From assembly GCA_009993955.1 (NCBI GenBank), contig JAACSL010000017.1, positions 37,426 through 101,425 of the forward strand: a stretch of DNA of 64,000 bases, given 5' to 3'. Positions 1 to 9,026 of this stretch are shown here, piece by piece. Below the pieces are notes generated by a model. That model saw nothing but the letters and a program-made list of their open reading frames with translations, was not told the origin of the DNA and searched no databases. The position numbers were made by a program, and so were the translations under genes. Numbering within the stretch: the stretch's first letter is position 1; each line of letters starts with the position of its first letter. Origin of the DNA: Paraglaciecola sp. (GTDB taxonomy: Bacteria > Pseudomonadota > Gammaproteobacteria > Enterobacterales > Alteromonadaceae).

Positions 1-838
1 AAGCATCTGACATATCAAGATTCAACAATCGCATAACAGCCAAGGCAGTCGACGCATTTTGCGCAGGAATTTTCGGCATCGGCAGAGGACCCGTGCGATG
101 TGTGCGGTCAGACCAATAAAATTGGCCCCTGTCATTTGTATAATGAAAGGTACGACCTTGCCAATGTGCGTCTACTGCCAGTGCATTACAAATATCTTGC
201 AAGGGTTGAGGGGGCAATGGTTCGCCAATCACCACGGGAATGCTACGGCGCATAATGCCCGCTTTCTCCACTGCAACGGCTTCGCGTGTATCCCCCAACC
301 ATTCTTGATGGTCGAGATCAATGCTGGTGATCACGGCGATCGTTGGATCAATAATGTTGACCGCGTCTAACCTACCCCCTAAGCCTACTTCTAATACAAT
401 GACATCGACATCAGCTGAATCAATGAGCACTAAGGCTTGTAAGGTGCCAAACTCAAAATAAGTCAGAGGTACTGATTGTCGGACTTGTTCAATCCTCAAA
501 AATGCAGCGCAGTGCTGCTTTGCATCGACCATCTGCCCATTGATCCGCACTCGCTCTCGATAATCAAGAATATGCGGAGAACTGAAGACACCCACCGTTC
601 GACCTTGCAATAACAAGGCTTGTTCAAGCATTGCACAGGTAGTGCCTTTGCCATTTGTACCCGCGACGGTAACGATGGGTTTGTTTTGGAAATCGATGGC
701 AAGTCGAGCCCAGACCTGACTGACACGATCTAAGCCCATGGCAATATTCTGGGGATGTATGGAGCTGAGATAATTCAGCCACTGAGGAAGAGACCACTGA
801 TCCTGCCCAGTGGTCGGTATTGCTTGTATTGTGGTCAT
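1..838 (-). CDS. folC: Bifunctional folylpolyglutamate/dihydrofolate synthase, 3' end cut by window
   Basis: Adds glutamate to folates and makes dihydrofolate from dihydropteroate, in the cytosol. The reading frame opens with ATG at 838 and stays open to the window edge, so about 279 residues of a usual ~420 are present and the C-terminal domain is missing. The ATP-binding loop of Mur ligase-type enzymes is clear near residue 60 (VTVAGTNGKGTT), followed by SSPHILDYRERVRING and the VLEVGLGGRLDAVN motif. It lies 3 nt downstream of accD on the same strand, the accD-folC order common in gammaproteobacteria, so co-transcription is likely. Truncation is only by the window boundary. Confidence 0.95.
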   Translation of the reverse strand, partial: MTTIQAIPTTGQDQWSLPQWLNYLSSIHPQNIAMGLDRVSQVWARLAIDFQNKPIVTVAGTNGKGTTCAMLEQALLLQGRTVGVFSSPHILDYRERVRINGQMVDAKQHCAAFLRIEQVRQSVPLTYFEFGTLQALVLIDSADVDVIVLEVGLGGRLDAVNIIDPTIAVITSIDLDHQEWLGDTREAVAVEKAGIMRRSIPVVIGEPLPPQPLQDICNALAVDAHWQGRTFHYTNDRGQFYWSDRTHRTGPLPMPKIPAQNASTALAVMRLLNLDMSDA

Positions 839-841
839 ATC

Positions 842-1690
842 TCAGTGATGTTGATGGTGTAACATCGACAAAATATTATATAAACGTTCACGCATGTCAC
901 GCCGATCGATGATGAGATCAATGGCGCCTTTTTCAAGCAAAAATTCACTACGTTGAAAACCTTGTGGCAAGGTCTCACGCACTGTTTGCTCAATAACCCG
1001 TGGACCAGCAAAACCAATCAAAGCCTTTGGTTCCCCAACATTAATATCACCTAACATGGCTAAACTGGCAGATACACCGCCCATGGTGGGATCCGTTAAC
1101 ACTGAAATATAAGGCAAACCTTTTTCGCTCATTTTAGCGAGTGCTGCACTGGTTTTTGCCATTTGCATAAGTGATAACAAGGCTTCTTGCATCCGTGCGC
1201 CACCACTGGTGGAAAAACAAATAAGCGGTAGATTGTGTTTTAAACAGGCTTCAACTGCCACCACAAAGCGTGCACCCACAACGGATGCCATTGAACCGCC
1301 CATGAATGCAAATTCAAAGGCCGCCACCACCACGGGCATACCTTTCAGTTTACCGCGCATTACCACCAAGGCATCCTTTTCGTTGGTTGCTTTTTGGGCG
1401 CTAGCAATGCGCTCTTTATACTTTTTAGAATCTTTAAACTTTAAGATGTCTTGAGGCTCAAGATTTGCCCCAAGCTCACTGCGTTCATTTTGGTCAAGAA
1501 AATGATTGATGCGAGCGCGCGCACTGATGCGCATATGATGGTTACACTTGGGGCATACACCAAGTTGCTTTTCTAATTCAGTTTTATATAACACTGCGTC
1601 GCACTCATCACACTTCGTCCAGATCCCTTCCGGTACATTGCTTTTTGTCGCTGACTTGGTGCGTGGCAGTATTTTTTCTATCCAACTCAT
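842..1690 (-). CDS. accD: Acetyl-CoA carboxylase carboxyltransferase subunit beta
   Basis: Beta half of the carboxyltransferase that passes the carboxyl group from carboxybiotin to acetyl-CoA, the first step of fatty acid synthesis; it works with AccA in the cytosol. The 282-residue product has the N-terminal zinc ribbon with four cysteines (C27, C30, C46, C49), then a crotonase-like carboxyltransferase domain with the [10 protein letters not shown] segment. Length is normal for the family. It starts at ATG 1690 and is followed after 3 nt by folC. The 134 bp to truA upstream could hold its promoter. Confidence 0.97.
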   Translation of the reverse strand: MSWIEKILPRTKSATKSNVPEGIWTKCDECDAVLYKTELEKQLGVCPKCNHHMRISARARINHFLDQNERSELGANLEPQDILKFKDSKKYKERIASAQKATNEKDALVVMRGKLKGMPVVVAAFEFAFMGGSMASVVGARFVVAVEACLKHNLPLICFSTSGGARMQEALLSLMQMAKTSAALAKMSEKGLPYISVLTDPTMGGVSASLAMLGDINVGEPKALIGFAGPRVIEQTVRETLPQGFQRSEFLLEKGAIDLIIDRRDMRERLYNILSMLHHQHH

Positions 1691-1824
1691 GTTTAGGATC
1701 CTAATTTAACTAAAACGGCCCATGAACAAATAAAACCGGCTGACAGGCTAGCTCGACACACCCATAGGCTAAATGGCGCGACATTAAAGCACAACATTCT
1801 TTTTCTAAGAATGTAAAACTGGTC

Positions 1825-2619
1825 TTAGAAGTTGTCATCGGGCATAAATAATGGGCCAAGTGGTTGTTTTGGTATTGCGAATTTCTCTGGATACAATACA
1901 TCAACTAAGTACAAACCGTTTGGTTTTGCCGTTGCCGCCGCCTTAGTACGGTCTTGCCCAAGTAACAAAGTATGCATCCAATCCACGGGTTGCTCACCCT
2001 TGCCAATCATCAACAGCGAACCGGTTATATTGCGTACCATGTGATGTAAAAACGCATTGGCTTGCACATCTATCATGACATATTGCCCCATGCGAGACAC
2101 GCGAATATGGGAAATCTCACGCACGGCGGTATGGGATTGGCAGTTGACCGCTCGAAAAGCACTGAAATCATGGCGCCCAACCAAGGCTTGCGCCGCTTCA
2201 TGCATCAGTACGTGATCAAGTGGCGCGTAAAATGTTGTCACCCCAGACGAGAGAATGCTATTGCGTAAATTGTGATTGTAAATGAGGTAGCGATAACGGC
2301 GGGCAAACGCCGAAAATCGGGCATGAAAATCATCATCAACCACTTGAGCCCAGCGAATAGCAATGTTATCAGGTAAAAAACGATTCATACCAAAGGTCCA
2401 GGCATTTTCATGACGTATGCATTCAGTATCGAAATGTACCACCTGCGCGGTCGCATGCACCCCGGCATCGGTTCTTCCTGCACAGGTCACTTTCACTTCA
2501 TGATCGGCTATTTTACTTAATGCGGTTTCCACACACTGCTGCACACTTTTAGCATGATTTTGGCGCTGCCAACCTGAGTAGGCGGCGCCGTCGTATTCTA
2601 TTCCTAAAGCAATTCGCAT
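1825..2619 (-). CDS. truA: tRNA pseudouridine(38-40) synthase TruA
   Basis: Converts uridines 38-40 in the anticodon arm of many tRNAs to pseudouridine. The 264-residue product begins [11 protein letters not shown] and carries the catalytic aspartate in [11 protein letters not shown] (D51), which is diagnostic of the TruA family. Length matches the usual 260-270. It is upstream of accD on the same strand. In many relatives a fimV-like gene precedes truA; here the upstream neighbour is glrR, 274 bp away, with nothing recognisable between. Confidence 0.96.
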   Translation of the reverse strand: MRIALGIEYDGAAYSGWQRQNHAKSVQQCVETALSKIADHEVKVTCAGRTDAGVHATAQVVHFDTECIRHENAWTFGMNRFLPDNIAIRWAQVVDDDFHARFSAFARRYRYLIYNHNLRNSILSSGVTTFYAPLDHVLMHEAAQALVGRHDFSAFRAVNCQSHTAVREISHIRVSRMGQYVMIDVQANAFLHHMVRNITGSLLMIGKGEQPVDWMHTLLLGQDRTKAAATAKPNGLYLVDVLYPEKFAIPKQPLGPLFMPDDNF

Positions 2620-2893
2620 GATGAATTAAATGAGTAACTACAAAAATTTACCGTATTGTATACCCAAATAACTGCAAAATGCGCGTTTCAGCGGGAATGA
2701 AAAGCGATTTAAACACAGCAGCAGTGTGTAAGCATGGCGGTACCACCTCAAAAACCGAAAACCCAAGATAGATTGCTTTGCAACTCGCCCGAATCAACAG
2801 TCTGCGACAGGCTGAAATCGTCATTTTGCGGTGTTTTGAGTATCAGCCCCTGGCTGTAGCAATCAAGTTCTTGGCAACACAGATGTAAGTGCC

Positions 2894-4243
2894 TTAATCG
2901 CGTTTAAAATCCACAGAGTGCAATTCGTGTTTTTTCATCAACTTGTGCATATCAGTGCGATTTCGCCCGGCCAGTTCCGCGGCACGGGTCACATTACCAT
3001 CAGTCATTTTGAGCAACTTCAATAAATATTGTTGCTCAAAGGCATCCCTCGCCTCTGTCAAAGTTGGCCAGCGCTGCTCTGACGCAGACAACGCTTGTTC
3101 AACGAGATGTGCGCCGATCACGGGTGCTTGGGTGAGCGCCACACACTGTTCAACGACATTGACGAGTTGCCGCACATTGCCCGGCCACATGCAGGTTGTT
3201 AAGATTTGCATGGCATCATCAGAAAAGCGGGTCACCTTAACTTCGTGACGTTCAGCACTTTGCTTGAGTAAAAATCGCGCCAAGAGCGGAATATCCTCCG
3301 CGCGTTCACGCAATGAGGGCAGCGTAATGTTCACCACATTTAAGCGATAATATAAATCTTCGCGGAAATTGCCCTCTTCCATTTCAGTATTCAAATTTCG
3401 ATGTGTGGCTGAAATCACCCTAACATTGATGGGGATCTGTTTACTGCTGCCCACAGGGCGGATCATCTGTTCTTGCAAGGCGCGCAGCAATTTTACCTGC
3501 AACGTAATTGGCATATCACCAATTTCATCTAAAAATAGCGTGCCACCATCCGCTTCTTTGAATAGGCCATTGTGTTCATTCACTGCACCGGTAAACGCTC
3601 CTTTGGCATGCCCAAAGAGCTCTGATTCAAGCAAATTTTCTGGCAGCGCACCGCAGTTTATAGCAACAAATGCTTTGTTGGCACGTTTGCTGGCCTTGTG
3701 AATGGCTTTTGCCAACAATTCCTTGCCTGTACCACTCGCTCCTGAAATGAGTACACTCACATCTCGTTGAGCAACACGGTAGGCTTGATCGAGCAATTGT
3801 TCCATGTGCAAAGAACGGGTAATGATTTGCTCACACCAACTGCCTTTTTGGAGGGTCTGGGTTTGACTGACCGCCTTTTTGAGTAAGGCACGTAATTCAT
3901 CATGATCAATAGGTTTAGTGAGAAACCCAAAAACACCGCGCTGGGTTGCTTCTACCGCGTCTTGAATGGTGCCATGGGCTGTCATAAGGATAACCGGCAC
4001 ATCTTTACCATTCGACATGATATCTTCAAATAAACTCAGGCCATCAATCCCTGGCATACGTAAATCACTCAACACCACATCGAAGTTTGTGGTATTGAGC
4101 AAACGCAACGCTTCTTTGCCGCCCTCGGCACTTTGTACTTGGTATCCTTCACCTTGCAGACGAATCGTCATCAGTCTGAGTAAACTCTCATCATCGTCAA
4201 CCAAGAGCACACTGGGCTGCGTTATATCGACATTACTCATCAT
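2894..4243 (-). CDS. glrR: Sigma-54-dependent two-component response regulator GlrR (QseF/YfhA type)
   Basis: Enhancer-binding response regulator that activates sigma-54 promoters, partner of the kinase encoded two genes upstream. The 449 residues show a receiver domain (VLLVDDDE near residue 15, phospho-acceptor D60 in SDLRMPG), an AAA+ domain with Walker A SGASGTGKE, the sigma-54 contact loop GAFTGA and Walker B LFLDEIGD, and a C-terminal Fis-type helix-turn-helix (last ~50 residues). It starts with ATG at 4243 overlapping the stop of qseG by 4 nt (ATGA), so translation is coupled. In enterobacteria GlrR activates sRNA and envelope genes; targets here are unknown. Confidence 0.93.
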   Translation of the reverse strand: MMSNVDITQPSVLLVDDDESLLRLMTIRLQGEGYQVQSAEGGKEALRLLNTTNFDVVLSDLRMPGIDGLSLFEDIMSNGKDVPVILMTAHGTIQDAVEATQRGVFGFLTKPIDHDELRALLKKAVSQTQTLQKGSWCEQIITRSLHMEQLLDQAYRVAQRDVSVLISGASGTGKELLAKAIHKASKRANKAFVAINCGALPENLLESELFGHAKGAFTGAVNEHNGLFKEADGGTLFLDEIGDMPITLQVKLLRALQEQMIRPVGSSKQIPINVRVISATHRNLNTEMEEGNFREDLYYRLNVVNITLPSLRERAEDIPLLARFLLKQSAERHEVKVTRFSDDAMQILTTCMWPGNVRQLVNVVEQCVALTQAPVIGAHLVEQALSASEQRWPTLTEARDAFEQQYLLKLLKMTDGNVTRAAELAGRNRTDMHKLMKKHELHSVDFKRD

Positions 4244-4824
4244 TTATCTCCATTACCGTTGTCCATTATCGTGGCTTCGATTTTTAGTAGGGCCTCGATT
4301 TGATTTTTTTGTTTATCCAACATTTGTTTTTGTTGTTCATTTATTGCTGACAAAGACGAATTTAGCTTGCCAACTGTGACCAGTGCTGACTCCATTTCTA
4401 ATAATTCTTGACTGGGTTGATAAATGGCGACAGAGAGAAAATTGCGCATTTGTGGTGTGACTTTTGGCAGTAGCCCTTCAATCCAACTTTGCGCACGTAA
4501 GCGACTGTTGTATGGCGTTCCCTTTCCCTGACTGAGCAATATTTTCCGCAAAACAGCGTCAATATCATCACCTAGAGCATCAATTTTAGCCTTCCGTTGT
4601 GACCAAGTACTGTTTTCAATGGCACTCCAGTAGTCTAGCCAATAGTTCATGTTGCAATTTTGTTCTACCGCCACTTCAGTCGTCGACGAGATACAAAACT
4701 GCGCATCAACAACGGCTGGTTCTGCCCCCTCTTTCTTTAACAAACCTTGCATATTTTTGGGCAGCAGTTCGCATGCGCTCAACATCATTGTCATCGCTGC
4801 AAGCAAGGGCATTTTGTACTTCAT
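4240..4824 (-). CDS. qseG: QseG-like outer-membrane lipoprotein of the GlrK/GlrR system
   Basis: A 194-residue exported protein whose start MKYKMPLLAAMTMM leads into a lipobox LSAC, so Cys18 should be lipidated. I chose ATG at 4824 because it overlaps the glrK stop as ATGA and gives a clean lipoprotein signal; a longer reading from 4920 has no signal sequence. The C-terminal third (ending IEALLKIEATIMD) is probably coiled coil. The position between glrK and glrR is that of QseG/YfhG, an outer-membrane lipoprotein that interacts with and modulates the kinase. Sequence similarity to QseG is modest, so the assignment rests mainly on context. Confidence 0.78.
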   Translation of the reverse strand: MKYKMPLLAAMTMMLSACELLPKNMQGLLKKEGAEPAVVDAQFCISSTTEVAVEQNCNMNYWLDYWSAIENSTWSQRKAKIDALGDDIDAVLRKILLSQGKGTPYNSRLRAQSWIEGLLPKVTPQMRNFLSVAIYQPSQELLEMESALVTVGKLNSSLSAINEQQKQMLDKQKNQIEALLKIEATIMDNGNGDK

Positions 4825-6227
4825 GATAAGGTCTCGGTTAAAGGTATGGTGACGCGCACACAAAAGTCTGCGTTGGGGACATCGACTATTTCTGCTTTTC
4901 CTTGCATCATTCGCGCACAATCAGCCACGATTGACAAGCCGAGCCCAGAGCCTATCACTCTGTCATTCCGCTTACTATTGCCACGACTAAAAGGTTGAAA
5001 TAATAATTGTCGTTGTTCTTCTGACACTTTTTTACCTTGGTTTGCCACGTCGAGAATTTGTTGTCCTTGCTCAAGATACAGGTGCATAACAATCACTTTG
5101 CCCTTACTGCCGTGAGCCAAAGCGTTAGATAACAGGTTGTCCAATATACGCCTTAACAGGGTGGGATCAGCCATCACGGTATCAATATCAACTTGTAGGG
5201 AAATTTGGTTATTATGCTGTTGAATAGCCAAAGCATTATCGGTGATAAAAGCGTCAAATAAACTCTGACTGTCGAGCTCTTCAATCACTGGCTTGGCTTG
5301 CTGTAACAGAATGTTGTAATCCAGTAGTTGGGTGATAAGCAAATTCAGCCTATCCGTGCTACTATTGAGCAACGACAGTACTTCTATCTGTTGATCATTT
5401 AAGCCACCAACAACTTGTTCGCTCAGCAATGAACAGCCTTCTTTGATACTGGCTAAAGGGGTTTTCAGTTCATGCGAGGCGTGGCGTAACAAAGCCGTCC
5501 TCAAATTTTCTAACTGCTCCAATCTTGCCGCTAAACGATGTAATTTTTTCTCAAGTTTGATGAGTTCCTGAGGTCCAGATTTTGAAATGGGTGGCAGCGA
5601 GCTCTCTTGGCGAGATATCGCTTGAATAACTCGTTCCAACTTTTCGACTGGGTTGAGGATAACTCGCGTGCCAAACAAAATTAATAGCAGTGAAATACTG
5701 ATTAAAATTACCGTTAACCACACTTGTGCCTGTTGAATCGAACTCACATAGGCCTGCTGTGAAGCGATCTTTGCATCTAACATGCTTTCAATTTGTTCTG
5801 TCAAATCGCCCAATGTTTTTTTAAAGTCGGCGAGTTGAGCATCCAATAACAGTACATCGTCAGACAGAGAATATTGCGCTAACCAGGTAAGACGTTCTTG
5901 CAGAGCCATACAGACTGTCTGGTCAGTAAGTTCAATACAAATACTGCTTTGTAAATCAGCAAAACGCTTAATGAGCTTAGTCGCAAGCTCGTGCAGTGCG
6001 GGGTTTTTTAATACTTGGAATTGTTTGATTAAACGTTCAACGTCGTTAGAAATGCTCTCCATTTTGCTCACTTTACGCACAACAGAGACGGAATACTCTG
6101 CTTCGTTTGTGGCAATTTGCCCCACTTTACTCAGTTTGATTTGGCTGTAACCGAGCAGCATTAGCAGAGGCACCAGAACAAGCGCAAAACTGCTTAGTGT
6201 AAGTTGTCGTAGTGAACCAAGTTGCAT
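4821..6227 (-). CDS. glrK: Sensor histidine kinase GlrK (QseE/YfhK type)
   Basis: Membrane sensor kinase that phosphorylates GlrR. The 468 residues have a first membrane helix at about 11-27, a periplasmic helical region of roughly 140 residues, a second helix near 168-190 (TVILISISLLLILFG), a HAMP-like linker, the phospho-acceptor box RHASHELKTPLASIKEG, an N box (LLSNALAHG) and the G2 box GSGLGLSIVAD. It heads the glrK-qseG-glrR set; all three overlap by 4 nt, which indicates one transcript. The signal sensed is not evident from the sequence. Confidence 0.92.
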   Translation of the reverse strand: MQLGSLRQLTLSSFALVLVPLLMLLGYSQIKLSKVGQIATNEAEYSVSVVRKVSKMESISNDVERLIKQFQVLKNPALHELATKLIKRFADLQSSICIELTDQTVCMALQERLTWLAQYSLSDDVLLLDAQLADFKKTLGDLTEQIESMLDAKIASQQAYVSSIQQAQVWLTVILISISLLLILFGTRVILNPVEKLERVIQAISRQESSLPPISKSGPQELIKLEKKLHRLAARLEQLENLRTALLRHASHELKTPLASIKEGCSLLSEQVVGGLNDQQIEVLSLLNSSTDRLNLLITQLLDYNILLQQAKPVIEELDSQSLFDAFITDNALAIQQHNNQISLQVDIDTVMADPTLLRRILDNLLSNALAHGSKGKVIVMHLYLEQGQQILDVANQGKKVSEEQRQLLFQPFSRGNSKRNDRVIGSGLGLSIVADCARMMQGKAEIVDVPNADFCVRVTIPLTETLS

Positions 6228-6317
6228 TACACCGTCCAGTTTTCCATCGATATTCCGTATGCACAGCTTAATTAAAAACAGCAGCTTGAGTCGAACAATT
6301 TACAAGGTAATGGTGAT

Positions 6318-6605
6318 TTAATAACTGACTTGTTGTGTCTGTGCATGACTTGCCACTTGCCGCGCATAATAAGCAAGTTCTGATACACTGAGCGTGCCGC
6401 TGCAGTCTGTATCAATTTTGCCAAATGCCGCCAACAAACTCGGGTTAGCAACGGCTTCTTTGATGCCGATCTCACCGTCTCCATCTAAATCAAGTTTTTT
6501 TATGAGCGCTGCATCTGTGGTGGCAATTGTTGGCATTACCATGGTCATTGGGCTTAACAGTAACAACAGCATACTCAGCCCTTTGTTAATCACGTGTATA
6601 CGCAT
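6318..6605 (-). CDS. Small exported EF-hand calcium-binding protein
   Basis: A 95-residue protein. I chose ATG at 6605 because it follows a GAGG ribosome site 7 nt upstream and gives a standard signal peptide (hydrophobic MLLLLLSPMTMVM stretch, likely cleaved near TIAT). The mature part is little more than two EF-hand loops, DLDGDGEIGIKE and DTDCSGTLSVSE, each with the 1,3,5,12 acidic pattern, so calcium binding is a reasonable inference. It lies 90 nt downstream-side of the glrK gene on the same strand but precedes it in transcription, so it could be co-expressed with the sensor operon. No known named family member was recognised. Confidence 0.8.
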   Translation of the reverse strand: MRIHVINKGLSMLLLLLSPMTMVMPTIATTDAALIKKLDLDGDGEIGIKEAVANPSLLAAFGKIDTDCSGTLSVSELAYYARQVASHAQTQQVSY

Positions 6606-7037
6606 GTTATTACCTCGGACAAATACGTTTACGTCTTTGGAAAAGGGCATCCTTGCCGTTTACGATATGACGTGAAGCCATACCAAGGAACAGAGTGCCA
6701 TCAGTTGCAAACGCCATCACAGCCAATCACTTTTAAGAGCTTGCACCCCCGTCCTTCACCGTACTTATCGTCCTTGGGTTGTTTCGAGGAACCAGTCGAA
6801 ACTCTTACGATTACAAGAGGCCACACCTCACAAACTATGCCAGTTTTATATTTTCTTTATTTTTCAATGTTTTAAGAAATAAAATTGAGAGTTTTATGAG
6901 GAGAGATAGAAAATCACGAGAATTTGACCGCATACTGTCTTGTATTAGTGACACCACGCTACAGCAACATTTAATTTATTGAGTTATCAGTGACTTAATA
7001 TGTCGTTAATTTGCAACACCAGAATAATTAAGGTCAT
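6606..7037. other. 432-bp intergenic region without a convincing gene
   Basis: Lies between the end of the TerB-like gene and the start of the EF-hand gene. The middle (about 6840-6990) is AT-rich, which fits promoter sequence for the downstream minus-strand genes. A 67-codon plus-strand frame at 6779-6982 has no ribosome site, signal or recognisable motif and is not called. No strong hairpin or sigma-54 site was seen. Confidence 0.6.
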
Positions 7038-7496
7038 TTAATGCCCTTGCTCTTGTACCTTTAATTTACTCTGAATAAATTGACTATGCGGCACAAACAA
7101 CAAATCGGCGATTTTACGAATAGTATACTCTTCGTCTGCACTGAGTTGATGATCTGCATAAGCAACAGCCCACAATGATTCCATGATGGCGCGTTTTTGC
7201 TGGGGATCACACATCTCGTTTAGTACTTTGGTGAACTGCTGAAAATCAACAGCATTTTCTGCTTTTTCTACAGTGAGTTCACACAACGTATCAAGCTCCA
7301 CCTGACTGAGTGAAAAATGCTGTTCTAATTGTTGCCTATACGTGTGTTCTTCACTAGCGGTATATTCATGATCAGAACGCATCACTTCGTATAGTAAAAC
7401 CGCGGTTGCCAACGCAAGTTGATGGTTTTCATCAACGTCCTCTTGGCCAACAGTCAGCCATTGAGTGGTAAACCATTCTTGAATTTTTCGATACAC
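7038..7496 (-). CDS. TerB-family (tellurite-resistance-like) protein
   Basis: A 152-residue soluble, all-helical protein with the TerB/COG4103 pattern: an N-terminal half beginning HQLALATAVLLYEVMRSDHEYTASE and a second half ADHQLSADEEYTIRKIADLLFV, each with acidic residues at a helix end that in TerB domains bind metal. Family members are widespread and their function is mostly unknown; tellurite resistance should not be inferred. The start is a GTG at 7496 with a weak GGAAT upstream; a later start is possible. It stands alone, with 61 bp to the next gene. Confidence 0.82.
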   Translation of the reverse strand: MYRKIQEWFTTQWLTVGQEDVDENHQLALATAVLLYEVMRSDHEYTASEEHTYRQQLEQHFSLSQVELDTLCELTVEKAENAVDFQQFTKVLNEMCDPQQKRAIMESLWAVAYADHQLSADEEYTIRKIADLLFVPHSQFIQSKLKVQEQGH

Positions 7497-7557
7497 TAAA
7501 TCAATTCCAATTATTTGCTCAAAGCGCTTCGGTTACGCCACGCTTTTAGCCAACACC

Positions 7558-8541
7558 CTAAGTTAAAAGTTGTTGCGCAATGCTTTTTGCGGCTTGATAC
7601 GCCCCCTGCACTGCCCCGCCAAAACTCCAATCTCCCCCAGCCAATAAGCCTTCGTTAGGCTGTTGGATAAGGCCAAGAGGCTTTTGTCCTTGTTCCGACC
7701 TTGCATACCGCCAAAAGTGCGCAAGCTCATCGTGAATATTGCACGTTTTGATGTTCAAGACTTGCGCAACTGCTGCTTTGGCAAGGGCCATAGCTTGTTG
7801 CTGTCCCTCTTTGCCCAACTCACCTGATATTTGATGATTCAGTTGCGCAACCCAAATACTCTGGTTCACCGGCAGTGGCTGGCGACCCGGTTTTGCATCG
7901 TTACGAATAAGGCTTTGGATTGGACAATCTTGACTCAAGATCAATTCAGCATGGGTAGTTAATACTGCGTCAATTTTGAAACCGATGGACCAGCAACTCG
8001 ACCAGCTGACATCGGGATAAACAGTATGCGGATAAATATGGCTTAACAGTGTTTTTGTTTGTGGCCAAGGCACGGTAATGACAAGGCGCTGATACACTTC
8101 GGGGCGCCACTCTTCATTAATACACACGAGCCAACCTTGATCGGGCACATAACGCGCCGACGTTAACAAACTCTCACACGATAGGTGCTCATCCGCCAAC
8201 CATGTCTGACAAATGGCACTCATTTTGGGTGAAAATACGAAGCTTTGCCGTTGTCTTTCATGAGACTTAAGCTGTTGCTCTGCATAGTCATAACTTTGCT
8301 GCGGCCACACATGTGCAACACCCTGTTCAACAAGTGTTTGCATAAACTCTGAGAAATCTGGCCGAGAAACAGGCACCACAGCGGCACCTGCATCAAACTC
8401 TCCCCAAGCTGGTCTTTTGTTGCTTAAGCGCCCGCCGCGTCCACGAGATTTTTCAAATACATGAAAGGGGATGTTGGCTTGTTGTAAGTGTTTCGCCACT
8501 AAACAACCTGTAAAACCCGCGCCAATGATCGCAATAGTCAT
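7558..8541 (-). CDS. FAD-dependent amine-oxidase/renalase-like oxidoreductase
   Basis: A 327-residue flavoprotein. The N terminus is a dinucleotide-binding fold, MTIAIIGAGFTGCLVAKHL, followed by the acidic residue in VFEKSRGRGGR, a combination typical of renalase-like and COG3380 oxidoreductases. The C-terminal GLLAGGDWSFGGAVQGAYQAAKSIA segment is the matching FAD-binding end. The substrate is unknown; members often act on NAD(P)H isomers or amines, which is only an analogy. It precedes no obvious pathway partner; the GNAT gene upstream is on the same strand with a 31-bp gap. Confidence 0.85.
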   Translation of the reverse strand: MTIAIIGAGFTGCLVAKHLQQANIPFHVFEKSRGRGGRLSNKRPAWGEFDAGAAVVPVSRPDFSEFMQTLVEQGVAHVWPQQSYDYAEQQLKSHERQRQSFVFSPKMSAICQTWLADEHLSCESLLTSARYVPDQGWLVCINEEWRPEVYQRLVITVPWPQTKTLLSHIYPHTVYPDVSWSSCWSIGFKIDAVLTTHAELILSQDCPIQSLIRNDAKPGRQPLPVNQSIWVAQLNHQISGELGKEGQQQAMALAKAAVAQVLNIKTCNIHDELAHFWRYARSEQGQKPLGLIQQPNEGLLAGGDWSFGGAVQGAYQAAKSIAQQLLT

Positions 8542-8572
8542 GTTTAAAATTGATTCCCCATTTTATGTGGTT

Positions 8573-9019
8573 TTATTCTTCATACATGAGGTAATGACTG
8601 GCTTGCATGCCAAGTGATTCATAGGTTTTTTGTGCAATAAAGTTGTCGTTTTCTACGTATAAACGAAATCCACAGATATTATTGCGGGCTTCCGCCAATG
8701 TTTTTACGCGTTCATAAAGCTTGGCGTAGATACCCTGACGACGCATTGAAGGAATGATATACACACTTTGAATCCACCAAAATTGGGCATTTCGCCAATC
8801 ACTCCATTCAGTGGTTACCATTAAGCTGCCCACTACTTGCTCATTCGCCTCGGCCACCAAGTAGAAGCCCTTATTTTCGTCCTGAATAATGGCACTGACG
8901 CCAGCCCGAAGGATCTCCAGTTGCAATACTTTGTTTTCTGTTTCTAAGGCCATGGCCTGATTAAAACTCACCAAAGCCTCAATATCCTGAGGCCCAGCGA
9001 CACGTATTTCTAATGACAT
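8573..9019 (-). CDS. GNAT-family N-acetyltransferase
   Basis: A 148-residue acetyltransferase of the GNAT fold. Visible are the N-terminal helix-strand MSLEIRVAGPQDIEALVSFN, the central strands (VVGSLMVTTEWSDWRN), the acetyl-CoA pyrophosphate loop RRQGIYAKLYERV and the C-terminal strand FRLYVENDNFIAQKTYESLGM. The ATG at 9019 has AGGAAT upstream. The substrate cannot be read from sequence. It sits 7 nt after the PP2C regulator gene and could share its transcript. Confidence 0.9.
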   Translation of the reverse strand: MSLEIRVAGPQDIEALVSFNQAMALETENKVLQLEILRAGVSAIIQDENKGFYLVAEANEQVVGSLMVTTEWSDWRNAQFWWIQSVYIIPSMRRQGIYAKLYERVKTLAEARNNICGFRLYVENDNFIAQKTYESLGMQASHYLMYEE

Positions 9020-9026
9020 AACATTC

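Noticed and set aside
4825..4920. Longer qseG start
   Set aside because: It overlaps glrK by about 100 nt and hides the lipoprotein signal; ATG 4824 gives ATGA coupling and a clean lipobox.
6670..6715. Sigma-54 promoter for the EF-hand gene as a GlrR target
   Set aside because: A TGGCAC occurs on the minus strand, but no GC element lies at the required GG-N10-GC distance.
6779..6982. 67-codon plus-strand frame in the gap before the TerB-like gene
   Set aside because: No ribosome site, signal, motif or plausible composition.
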